DNA from: Pantanalinema sp. GBBB05
GTDB taxonomy: Bacteria > Cyanobacteriota > Cyanobacteriia > Leptolyngbyales > Leptolyngbyaceae
Assembly: GCA_016743235.1 (NCBI GenBank)
Contig: VRZD01000007.1
Coordinates: 124,001 to 188,000 of the forward strand
Direction of reading: 5' to 3'
DNA: 64,000 nucleotides
Shown here: piece by piece, positions 53,658-62,408 of the stretch
Layout of the letters: every line of letters starts with the position of its first letter
How positions within the stretch are numbered: position 1 is the first letter of the stretch
Notes under the pieces: generated by a model
The model's input: only the letters and a program-made list of their open reading frames with translations
What the model was told of the DNA's origin: nothing
Database searches by the model: none
Made by a program: the position numbers and the translations under genes

Positions 53658-56212
53658 TGGTGGCATCAGTGGTTCGCAAATCTACCGCGCTCAAAACAGC
53701 TTCTCGTCTATTGGTTTCTGGGTTGGCGCTATGCTTAGGCACACCAGCTGCCCTGGCGGAGGGCAGCCGTAGCCTTTATCCTGCTACCGCTACAGGTAAC
53801 CGCGCCAATATTGAGTGGCGGGATACTACGGTGCAATATGCTAATTTCGTGACCCGCCGCACCTTGTTGCGGGTTTATGCTAATGCTGGAGAGGTGATTC
53901 TGACTGGCTCTAGTGCGGTTGGGGTCAACCTGGGTGACATTCTGATTTACAACCCTGGTTTGGTGCAGCCTGACCCCACCTTGGGTCCTAACTTTGACAC
54001 GGTAACGCCAGCGATCGGGCAGGAACCCCTACCTGCGGTCGCATCCTTTTCTTGTAATGCTCAACGAACTGCATTAGGAAATGCGGCGCTAGGGCAGATT
54101 ACCACCCGTGCCCAGGAATTAGCAGGACCAGATACGATTCCGGCGGGAGGCGTCGCTGGGGGCTATGCCCCTTGTTCCTATGTTGCCCCTACGACTGGTA
54201 TCTATACGGTTGTAATTACAGGTCCCTCCGGCTTTAACTCGACCGGAGATACAGCCCCCACCGGTAGCATTGCCGCGGTGCAAACGGATGCGGCTCAAGA
54301 TTCGACTGTGGCCGCGTGGGATGTGACGGTACGGACGACGCCTGCTTCCACCGTTGATATCCCTGGACGTTTGTTTAGTTACTATCTGGCGTTATTTACT
54401 GGGGCAAATGGACGCTTTGTTAACTCAAATGTCTTTGCCCTCACCAGTGATGGCTACCTGTACCAGACTGGTTTGAATGGAATTGACCCGAACGGGTTTG
54501 TCATTTATGGCAATAACTCTGGGTTTAGGGTGAACCAAGGTGGGGAACTGGTTGCGCTAGAACGGGATGTGGTGACGACGACGGATCAGTTGCTCGATCG
54601 TCCCGCTGAAATTGACTTCCGTCCCCCTGCCTTTCCCATCTTCTTTGCCCAACCGGATCCAACAGTTGTGGCTGCCCTGAGGATTCCCTTGGCAGCCGTT
54701 GCTCCGACGATTACGCCAAATAGCCTTGCCTTTACAGGCACAGCTGGGAGTAATAATAGTTTCTTTAACACAGGCGGAACATTCACTTACCAGGCAAACT
54801 TGGAGCATAGCTTCCAGTTAGTGATTAGCCGGGATGGCGTCAATTTTGATCCGACTAATCCCCAAAACCGGGTATTGCGAGGTCGCCGCAACGCCGGAGC
54901 CGCAACGGTTGCCTGGGATGGCTTGGATAATAGTGGCACTCCGTTTCCCGTGGGTACTAACTACCAGGTGCGGTTAGTCCTGCGAACTGGGGAGTACCAT
55001 TTCCCACTGCTGGACGTGGAAAATGCTCCTAATGGCACGCCCTTGCTCCAACTCGTGAATCCGCCAGTGGGGGTATGTCCTCCCTTTGTGGCTCCCTGTA
55101 CTTCCGCTTTCTATGACGATCGCGGCTATATTCTGCCTCAATCGGGAACATTGGTGGGTCCGGGCGTGAATCAGGCATTAGCTGCGAATGCTCCCAATCC
55201 GCCGAATAGTGATCCAGTCCTAGGGTTTAATACAGCGGTTTCCCCGAATGCGCGGACGTTTACTGCCTTTGGTAACACGAAAGCCTTGGATTTATGGACT
55301 TATTATCCAAGTGCCCCAGAAGTGATTCCGCTGAATATTATCTCTTCGGACACGGTCGATCTCAGCCTGAGAAAGACGGTTGATACGCCAGCCGCCACCT
55401 TAGGGCAGAATGTCACGTTTACCCTAACGTTAAGCAATGCTGGACCTGCCACGGCAACGGGGGTGCGAGTGACAGAGCGGTTACCGAATGGATTGACGTT
55501 TGTTTCGGCTACTCCTAGCCAGGGGACCTATGACAATACGACTGGGGTGTGGAACGTTGGTTCTGTTCTCGCTAATGGGACAGCGACACTCCAGTTGGTT
55601 GCGACGCTGAATACGAGTGATCCAATAACCAATACAGCCCAGGTGACAGGCACCGATCAAGTCGATCGTGACTCAACTCCTAACAACAATGAAGCCAATG
55701 AAGATGATCAGGCTTCGGCTTCGTTAGGATTGCCGAACCTGCGGATTATTAAACGGATTACAGCCGTGACTCGGAATGGTCAAACTCAAACTTTCTCTAG
55801 CTTTGTGGATGATCCGACCGATACCAATGACAACGCGGCTGGATGGTCGCAATTGTCTCCTGTGGGGGTTCTCAATGTCAGTCCGTCTGAACCCCTCCGC
55901 AGCGGTAACGAAGTTGAGTACACGGTCTATTTCCTCTCTGATGGCGGTAAACCTGCGATCGATACTGACATTTGTGATCCAATTCCAGTCCTGACCCAAC
56001 TAATTGGGGGCAGTCCCAGGGTGCAGGTGGGTAGCAGTGGTCAACTAGTGCCGGGAGGCGTAGTCTTCTCACCGTTGGCTCCGCTTCCGGATGGCAACTC
56101 TTGTCCGGATCAAAACAATCCGAATGGGGCCGTCATTTTTAACCTGGGAACTGTGCCCAATACACCAACCAATAATGTTGGGTTTGTCCGCTTCCGCGTC
56201 AGGATTAACTAA
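53657..56212 (+). CDS. Large secreted DUF11 protein (paralog A)
   Basis: An 851-residue exported protein: signal peptide (about 1-35, ending AALAEG), an N-terminal conserved module (36-330; RTLLRVYANAGEVIL, YLALFTGANGRF), a FlgD-like Ig segment (about 375-450; AATVAWDGLDNSGTPFPVG), a Cys-pair region (CPPFVAPCTSAFYDDRG), one DUF11 domain (about 560-680; DLSLRKTVDTPAATLGQNV) ending in an acidic DRDSTPNNNEANEDDQ run, and a C-terminal Ig-like module (690-851). Start GTG with AAGGAGG 10 bases upstream; it overlaps the previous stop by one base. It is probably a structural surface subunit. Confidence 0.85.
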   Translation: MVASVVRKSTALKTASRLLVSGLALCLGTPAALAEGSRSLYPATATGNRANIEWRDTTVQYANFVTRRTLLRVYANAGEVILTGSSAVGVNLGDILIYNPGLVQPDPTLGPNFDTVTPAIGQEPLPAVASFSCNAQRTALGNAALGQITTRAQELAGPDTIPAGGVAGGYAPCSYVAPTTGIYTVVITGPSGFNSTGDTAPTGSIAAVQTDAAQDSTVAAWDVTVRTTPASTVDIPGRLFSYYLALFTGANGRFVNSNVFALTSDGYLYQTGLNGIDPNGFVIYGNNSGFRVNQGGELVALERDVVTTTDQLLDRPAEIDFRPPAFPIFFAQPDPTVVAALRIPLAAVAPTITPNSLAFTGTAGSNNSFFNTGGTFTYQANLEHSFQLVISRDGVNFDPTNPQNRVLRGRRNAGAATVAWDGLDNSGTPFPVGTNYQVRLVLRTGEYHFPLLDVENAPNGTPLLQLVNPPVGVCPPFVAPCTSAFYDDRGYILPQSGTLVGPGVNQALAANAPNPPNSDPVLGFNTAVSPNARTFTAFGNTKALDLWTYYPSAPEVIPLNIISSDTVDLSLRKTVDTPAATLGQNVTFTLTLSNAGPATATGVRVTERLPNGLTFVSATPSQGTYDNTTGVWNVGSVLANGTATLQLVATLNTSDPITNTAQVTGTDQVDRDSTPNNNEANEDDQASASLGLPNLRIIKRITAVTRNGQTQTFSSFVDDPTDTNDNAAGWSQLSPVGVLNVSPSEPLRSGNEVEYTVYFLSDGGKPAIDTDICDPIPVLTQLIGGSPRVQVGSSGQLVPGGVVFSPLAPLPDGNSCPDQNNPNGAVIFNLGTVPNTPTNNVGFVRFRVRIN

Positions 56213-56426
56213 ACTTTAATGGCACTGCCATAGGACGCCGATTTGCCCTCTGCTTCGCTGAAACAGAAGCCGAATTTTAGCCAGGCTGTCAACTTGGGGA
56301 ATGGCAGAGTTACGGCGGCGACCCTGTCCTCATGGCAGTGTCACTGAACTCAATTTTCATCTAGGGTGTTGACTGCAAATTTGTGACTGGGGAGAGTGAT
56401 CTCTCTTTTAAGGAGGCACAGGCTTG

Positions 56427-58907
56427 ATGCTGTCATCCCGCTATTTGACATATGGTTTCAGAGCAATTTTTGGCTTGGCGACAATCTTTCTAGGCACAGT
56501 CAGCATGATCATGCCTGTGCAAGCAGAAGGGAGCCGGAGCCTGTTTCCTAACCCTACTGGCTTCCGCGCCAATTTAGAGTGGCGAACAGGGCAATACAAC
56601 CTGTTAACACGGCGGACGCTGTTACGTGTCTATGTTCGTCAGGGCGAAGTGATTTTACTGGGCTCCAGTACGGTTGGGGTCAACAATGGCGACATCCTGG
56701 TATTTAACCCTGGTGTGGTGCCATTTGCCCCCGTTGGGCAGGAGGCGGTCAATCCAGCTGCTGCCACCCTTCGATGCTCAACTCAAAACGCCATCAATCC
56801 GACTCAGGGAGTAATCGGCAATCGGGCGCAAGAGCTAGCCGGGGCGGATACCATTCCAGCTGGCGGAGTGACTAATGGCTATACACCCTGTGTCTACCAG
56901 GCGCCAGCGACAGGATTCTATACTGTAGCGATTTTGGGACCTTCAGGAGCGAACACTGACAACGATACCCCCCCAACGGGAACACTGAATCCCATTCAAA
57001 CGGGTGCAGGTCAAGATGCAACGGTTGCGGCCTGGGATGTAACGGTGCGAGACAGTTTGGTTTCTACCACAAACTTGCCAGGTCGATTGTTTACCTACTA
57101 CCTGGCACTGTTTACGGGGGCGAATAACCGCCCGATCGACTCGACTGTATATACCCTGACCAGCGACGGGTTTTTGTACGAAACAGGGTTACGAGGAATT
57201 GATCCGAATGGCTTTGTGGTTTACGGCAATCGCTTAGGGTTTTTGGATCCCGATGGTCGGACGCCGCTGAATCGGGATGTGGTGGCAAGTGATAATCTGC
57301 TGAATACGGTGCAAGGGGGGGTGATCATTGCGCCGCCGGAGTATCCTTTGTTTTTTAGTCCTCCTGATCCACTGGTAGTGGCAGCATTGGGGATTCCGTT
57401 AGCGCCAACGATTCCGGTGATAACGCCGGGAAGTTACAGCTTTACCGGGACGGCAGGCAGTAACAACAGTCTAGTGGGGACAGGGGGGAGTTTTGCTTAT
57501 GCGGCAAATGTCTCTCATATCTATGAATTGATCATTAGTCGAGATGGGAATGATTTTGATCCAACCAATCCCCAAAACCGGGTGTTACGGGGAGTAGGAG
57601 CGGCGGGTACTCAAACTGTCCTCTGGGATGGCTTGGACAATAGTGGCATTGCCTTTCCGATCGGCAACAACTATCCTGCTCGGTTGGTGATTCGCGCTGG
57701 AGAGTATCACTTCCCCCTGTTGGATGTCGAGAATAGTCTATCGGGTAGCCCAACCTATCGGTTACTTAATCCCCCGGGAGGTGTTTGTCCTCCTGGCTTT
57801 GCCGCTCCCTGTACCTCTGCGTTTTATGACGATCGCGGCTACCGTACCAGCAATGGCTCGATCGTCGGCACTGTGAATCAAGCCCTCCCTGGTGGTGCCC
57901 CAACGCCACCCAACAGTAACCTGACGATCGGGTTCGATACGACCAGTGGAGCGCGGGCATTTGCTGGTTTTGGTGACCAGAAAGGTCTAGATTTGTGGAC
58001 GTACTATCCCAGTGCGGCACTGGTAATCCCGCTCAATATTGTGGCCAACACCACTGCTGATTTGCGGTTAACCAAAACTGTCGATCGTCCGAATGCCAGA
58101 ATTGGTGAAACGCTTACCTTTACCATTACCCTCACGAACGATGGTCCAGGGACCGCAACCAATGTGGTTGTGAGTGAGCGGCTTGCCGAAGGCTTAACCT
58201 TTGGCTCAGCCATAGCGAGCCAGGGAACTTATGATCAAACGACTGGAGTGTGGACAGTCGGTAGCGTCACCAGCGGCACAAATGCCACGCTGCAAATTAC
58301 GGCAACGCTCACTAGTAATGCGGTCACTAATGTGGCTCAAATTACCGGTTCTGATCAGCCTGACCCCGACTCGACGCCCAATAATAATCAGCCCGATGAA
58401 GACGATCAGTCACGGGTGGTCTTAGGTGCGCCGAGTTTTCGGTTAGTCAAGCGGATTACAGCGATCGTGCGGAATGGCACTCTTATTCCGTTTAATACGG
58501 TGATTGACGATCCTAATGATCCCAATGATACGGCTCCAGGTTGGTCAACCTTGCTACCACTAGGGACGCCGCAAATCGATCCTGCTACGCCGTTACGGAG
58601 TGGGGATGAAGTGGAATACTCAATTTACTTCCTGGCTGACGGGGGGGCTCCAGTCAATGATGTGAGCCTCTGTGACCCAATTCCTCCAGGCACAAGCTTG
58701 CTTCCTGCCAGTAGTCGTGTGGCGATCGGCAACGGCAGTCCAACTCCCAGTGGGACAGTGTTTACTGCGTTAGCTCCTCTGCCCAACGATAACGCCTGTA
58801 CCAACCAAACTAATCCCAATGGTTCTCTGATCTTTGACTTGGGGACAATTTCTAATGTGCCGCCTGATAATGTTGGGTTAGTTCGCTTCCGCGTCAAGAT
58901 TAATTAA
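56427..58907 (+). CDS. Large secreted DUF11 protein (paralog B)
   Basis: An 826-residue exported paralog of the preceding gene with the same modules in order: signal peptide (to MPVQAEG), RTLLRVYVRQGEVILLG, the Ig segment (TQTVLWDGLDNSGIAFPIG), the Cys pair (CPPGFAAPCTSAFYDDRG), a DUF11 domain (DLRLTKTVDRPNARIGETL) ending DPDSTPNNNQPDEDDQ, and the C-terminal module ending GLVRFRVKIN. AGGAGG at 56411-56416 supports ATG at 56427 over TTG at 56424. The 214-base gap before it is larger than elsewhere in the cluster, so it may have an extra promoter. It likely forms the same surface structure, perhaps as a variant subunit. Confidence 0.85.
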   Translation: MLSSRYLTYGFRAIFGLATIFLGTVSMIMPVQAEGSRSLFPNPTGFRANLEWRTGQYNLLTRRTLLRVYVRQGEVILLGSSTVGVNNGDILVFNPGVVPFAPVGQEAVNPAAATLRCSTQNAINPTQGVIGNRAQELAGADTIPAGGVTNGYTPCVYQAPATGFYTVAILGPSGANTDNDTPPTGTLNPIQTGAGQDATVAAWDVTVRDSLVSTTNLPGRLFTYYLALFTGANNRPIDSTVYTLTSDGFLYETGLRGIDPNGFVVYGNRLGFLDPDGRTPLNRDVVASDNLLNTVQGGVIIAPPEYPLFFSPPDPLVVAALGIPLAPTIPVITPGSYSFTGTAGSNNSLVGTGGSFAYAANVSHIYELIISRDGNDFDPTNPQNRVLRGVGAAGTQTVLWDGLDNSGIAFPIGNNYPARLVIRAGEYHFPLLDVENSLSGSPTYRLLNPPGGVCPPGFAAPCTSAFYDDRGYRTSNGSIVGTVNQALPGGAPTPPNSNLTIGFDTTSGARAFAGFGDQKGLDLWTYYPSAALVIPLNIVANTTADLRLTKTVDRPNARIGETLTFTITLTNDGPGTATNVVVSERLAEGLTFGSAIASQGTYDQTTGVWTVGSVTSGTNATLQITATLTSNAVTNVAQITGSDQPDPDSTPNNNQPDEDDQSRVVLGAPSFRLVKRITAIVRNGTLIPFNTVIDDPNDPNDTAPGWSTLLPLGTPQIDPATPLRSGDEVEYSIYFLADGGAPVNDVSLCDPIPPGTSLLPASSRVAIGNGSPTPSGTVFTALAPLPNDNACTNQTNPNGSLIFDLGTISNVPPDNVGLVRFRVKIN

Positions 58908-58960
58908 CCCTGAGGGACGGTGGGTGCAGGATGCTGGTTCATTGCTGATTGAGTTTTTTT

Positions 58961-59560
58961 ATGGGTAAGTACCGTTACCTGTTGTTTTACAAGCCATACA
59001 ACGTCATCTGTCAATTTACGGATGACAGTCCACCAGCGCAGACAACCCGGCAAACCTTAAAGGACTACATTGCTGTTGCCAACGTTTATCCGGTGGGACG
59101 CTTGGATCAAGATAGTGAAGGGTTGATGCTCCTGACCAATCACGGGACATTGCAGCATCGCTTGATTGATCCTCAGTTTCAGCATCCCCGGACTTATTGG
59201 GTTCAAGTTGAACGCATTCCAGACGAGGCGGCGTTACAACACCTTCAGCAAGGCGTTGTGATTCAGGGGTATCGAACTCGTCCCGCTCAGGTCACGCGGT
59301 TAGTTGAGGAACCTCCCCTGCCGCCGCGTGACCCACCGATTCGCTATCGCAAACAAGTTCCGACCACCTGGTTAGAGATAACTTTGACAGAAGGACGAAA
59401 TCGCCAGGTTCGCCGGATGACAGCGGCAGTAGGCTTTCCGACGCTCCGCCTGGTTCGTGTTCAGATTGCCAATTTATCGATCGCTGGATTATCCCCAGGC
59501 CAATGGCGTGATCTGACTGCCACAGAACTGCAAGTGTTGCGCCGTCAGTGTGGCTGGTAA
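58961..59560 (+). CDS. rluE: 23S rRNA pseudouridine synthase, RluE/RsuA family
   Basis: A 199-residue enzyme converting a uridine of rRNA to pseudouridine. The catalytic motif is [16 protein letters not shown] with the invariant Asp in [17 protein letters not shown] opens the domain, and [22 protein letters not shown] closes it. No S4 domain is present, which fits RluE rather than RsuA or RluB. ATG at 58961 is chosen; the frame opens four codons earlier at a TTG. It is followed by mutS after 91 bases on the same strand. Confidence 0.92.
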   Translation: MGKYRYLLFYKPYNVICQFTDDSPPAQTTRQTLKDYIAVANVYPVGRLDQDSEGLMLLTNHGTLQHRLIDPQFQHPRTYWVQVERIPDEAALQHLQQGVVIQGYRTRPAQVTRLVEEPPLPPRDPPIRYRKQVPTTWLEITLTEGRNRQVRRMTAAVGFPTLRLVRVQIANLSIAGLSPGQWRDLTATELQVLRRQCGW

Positions 59561-59651
59561 GCGATCGCTTCTAGCTGCCCTGCCACATAGACTCTGATCG
59601 AGGTTCGGCGTTTGCGATAGAGTCAATGGAGGATTTATCGCTGCGACTCGT

Positions 59652-62405
59652 ATGACGGATTTTGCCTCTGACTCGACCTCTGGGTTGCCCGATCGCTTGA
59701 TTAAACATGCTGTGCGATACGACCATCACCGAGCGGTCGATCGGGCGTTATTGACCCCTATGATGCGGCATTACGTAGAACTGAAGGATCAATATCCTCA
59801 AGCTTTATTGCTGTATCGGGTCGGTGATTTTTTTGAAACCTTTTTTCAGGATGCGGTGACGATTGCCCGCGAGTTGGAACTGGTGCTGACCGCTAAGGAT
59901 GCTGGGAAGGAAGTAGGTCGGGTCCCCTTAGCAGGTATTCCCCACCATGCCCTCGATCGCTACTGTGCAGTCTTAGTGGAAAAGGGCTATGCCGTGGCTG
60001 TGTGTGACCAAACTGAAGATGCTGCCGATGCTCAAGGGCGGTTAGTACAGCGAGAGGTGACTCGGGTGATCACGCCGGGCACGGTGCTGGAAGAAGGCAT
60101 GTTAAATGCCCGACGCAACAATTTCCTGGCAGCTGTTGTCATGGCTGGAAATCATTGGGGCTTAGCCTATGCCGATGTTTCTACGGGAGAATTTTTGACG
60201 ACGCAGGCGCAAGATTTGGAGCAACTCACCCAGGAAGTGATGCGCCTGCAACCTGCCGAGGTTTTACTGCCAACCAATGCCCCGGATTTAGTCAGTCTGC
60301 TGCGACCAGGGGAAAAGTCTGATCAGTTGCCCGATTGCTTGCCTACCCAATTCTGTTACACCCTACGTCCTCAAACTCCGTTTGTGTTAGCTGAGGCGCG
60401 CTATCGCTTACTGCAACGATTTCGGGTGCGATCGCTGGAAGGTATGGGCTGTGAACATTTGCCGTTGGCAGTGCGGGCTGCCGGTGGATTGCTGGAATAT
60501 CTGGAAACGACCTCAGAGCGAGGAGTCGAAGGGCAGCGAGACGCTGGCAACTCTTCCGGTAAACCGGGTAAAGGGTTAATTACTCCCCATCACGCCTCTC
60601 TGCAACCAGTTCCCTTGCAACCGTTATGCACCTATATGCTGACGGAGTTTTTGACGATCGATCATCAAACCCGGCGCAATTTAGAGATTACCCAAACGGC
60701 ACGAGATGGCACATTTCATGGCTCCTTACTGTGGGCATTGGATCGCACCATTACGGCAATGGGCAGTCGGGCATTACGGCGTTGGTTACTGCAACCTTTG
60801 CTGGAAATTGCCACCATTTGCGATCGCCAGAACACAATTCGGGAACTGGTTGAACATAGTGCCTTGCGGCAGGCAATTCAACGAATCCTTAAACAAATCT
60901 ATGATCTGGAGCGATTGGCGGGTCGGGCAGGCTCGGGGACGGCGAATGCCCGTGATCTAGTGGCGTTGGCGGAATCCTTTGAGAAGTTACCAGAACTGGC
61001 AGCAGTAGTGAGCAGTGCCAAAGCTCGGTATTTACAGGATTTGCAGTACGTCCCCCCTGAGTTAGAAGGGCTAGGACAACTGTTGCGATCGCACCTGGTT
61101 GATACACCACCGTTATATTTGACCGAAGGGAACTTGATTCGCACCGGAGTGAATCCCCAACTGGATGACCTTCGCCAGCAAGTTGAGGCGGATCAGGAGT
61201 GGATCAAAAATCTGGAAGCAACAGAGCGGGAACGCACAGGCATCTCGACTCTAAAAGTGGGCTATAACAAAACCTTTGGCTACTACATCAGCATTTCTCG
61301 CACCAAAGCTAATCAAGTGCCGCCCGAGTATGAGCGCAAGCAAACGTTGACAGGTGAGGAACGCTATATCACGGTGGCGCTGAAGGAACGAGAGAGTCGA
61401 ATTTTCCTGGCAAAAGAAGATCTGAATCGACTGGAATACGAAATTTTTACTCAGGTTCGATCGCAAGTCGGGGAACAGGTTGAAATGATTCGGAAAGTCG
61501 CCCGATCGGTGGCAGCCGTGGATGTGTTGTGTGGATTAGCCGAAGTGGCAACCTTGCAGGGCTATTGTTGTCCTGAAATCACTAATACGCGAGAATTGAC
61601 GATTCTGGAGGGTCGCCATCCGGTGGTCGAACAATCGTTACCTGCCGGATTTTTTGTACCCAATTCCACAGCGTTAGGAGATGCCGATCCCCAACCTGCC
61701 CCGGATTTGATTATCCTGACTGGACCCAATGCCAGTGGCAAAAGTTGTTATTTACGGCAGGTCGGCTTAATTCAACTGCTGGCACAGGTTGGCAGTTTTG
61801 TGCCCGCTCAACAGGCTCACTTAGGCATCTGCGATCGCATTTTTACTCGTGTGGGAGCTGTTGATGATCTGGCGACAGGACAATCCACTTTCATGGTGGA
61901 AATGAACGAAACCGCCAACATTCTGAACCATGCCACCCCCCGATCGCTCGTGTTACTCGATGAAATTGGACGGGGTACGGCGACCTTTGATGGATTATCG
62001 ATCGCGTGGGCAGTGGCAGAATATTTGGCGATCGAGATTACTGCCCGTACTATTTTTGCCACTCACTATCATGAACTGAATGAACTGGCTTCAATCCTGC
62101 CTAACGTGGCTAACTATCAGGTGACAGTGAAGGAATTACCAGATCAAATTGTGTTTCTGCATAAAGTGCAACCGGGAGGAGCCGATCGCTCCTATGGCAT
62201 TGAGGCGGGGCGATTAGCAGGGTTGCCTGCTTCGGTAATTCAACGCGCTCGGCAGGTAATGACCCAGATTGAGCAGCACAGCAAAATCGCTGTGGGATTA
62301 CGCAAAAGTCGGCAAGCAAGTGGTTCCGCACAGGAGAAAAATGGTCAAGGCTATCGCGCTCCTGCTCAATCCCCGATCGAACAACTCGATATTTTTGGTA
62401 ATTGA
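59652..62405 (+). CDS. mutS: DNA mismatch repair protein MutS
   Basis: A 917-residue mismatch-recognition ATPase. The N-terminal clamp domain contains [11 protein letters not shown], with the Phe-x-Glu pair that contacts mismatches. The ATPase has the Walker A motif GPNASGKS (691-698) and the Walker [15 protein letters not shown] with Asp770, followed by [11 protein letters not shown]. The [15 protein letters not shown] variant is typical of cyanobacterial MutS. The last 55 residues are variable and end LDIFGN, a common interaction-motif position. An insertion near 285-320 ([17 protein letters not shown]) looks low complexity. Full length; monocistronic or with rluE. Confidence 0.97.
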   Translation: MTDFASDSTSGLPDRLIKHAVRYDHHRAVDRALLTPMMRHYVELKDQYPQALLLYRVGDFFETFFQDAVTIARELELVLTAKDAGKEVGRVPLAGIPHHALDRYCAVLVEKGYAVAVCDQTEDAADAQGRLVQREVTRVITPGTVLEEGMLNARRNNFLAAVVMAGNHWGLAYADVSTGEFLTTQAQDLEQLTQEVMRLQPAEVLLPTNAPDLVSLLRPGEKSDQLPDCLPTQFCYTLRPQTPFVLAEARYRLLQRFRVRSLEGMGCEHLPLAVRAAGGLLEYLETTSERGVEGQRDAGNSSGKPGKGLITPHHASLQPVPLQPLCTYMLTEFLTIDHQTRRNLEITQTARDGTFHGSLLWALDRTITAMGSRALRRWLLQPLLEIATICDRQNTIRELVEHSALRQAIQRILKQIYDLERLAGRAGSGTANARDLVALAESFEKLPELAAVVSSAKARYLQDLQYVPPELEGLGQLLRSHLVDTPPLYLTEGNLIRTGVNPQLDDLRQQVEADQEWIKNLEATERERTGISTLKVGYNKTFGYYISISRTKANQVPPEYERKQTLTGEERYITVALKERESRIFLAKEDLNRLEYEIFTQVRSQVGEQVEMIRKVARSVAAVDVLCGLAEVATLQGYCCPEITNTRELTILEGRHPVVEQSLPAGFFVPNSTALGDADPQPAPDLIILTGPNASGKSCYLRQVGLIQLLAQVGSFVPAQQAHLGICDRIFTRVGAVDDLATGQSTFMVEMNETANILNHATPRSLVLLDEIGRGTATFDGLSIAWAVAEYLAIEITARTIFATHYHELNELASILPNVANYQVTVKELPDQIVFLHKVQPGGADRSYGIEAGRLAGLPASVIQRARQVMTQIEQHSKIAVGLRKSRQASGSAQEKNGQGYRAPAQSPIEQLDIFGN

Positions 62406-62408
62406 CGG

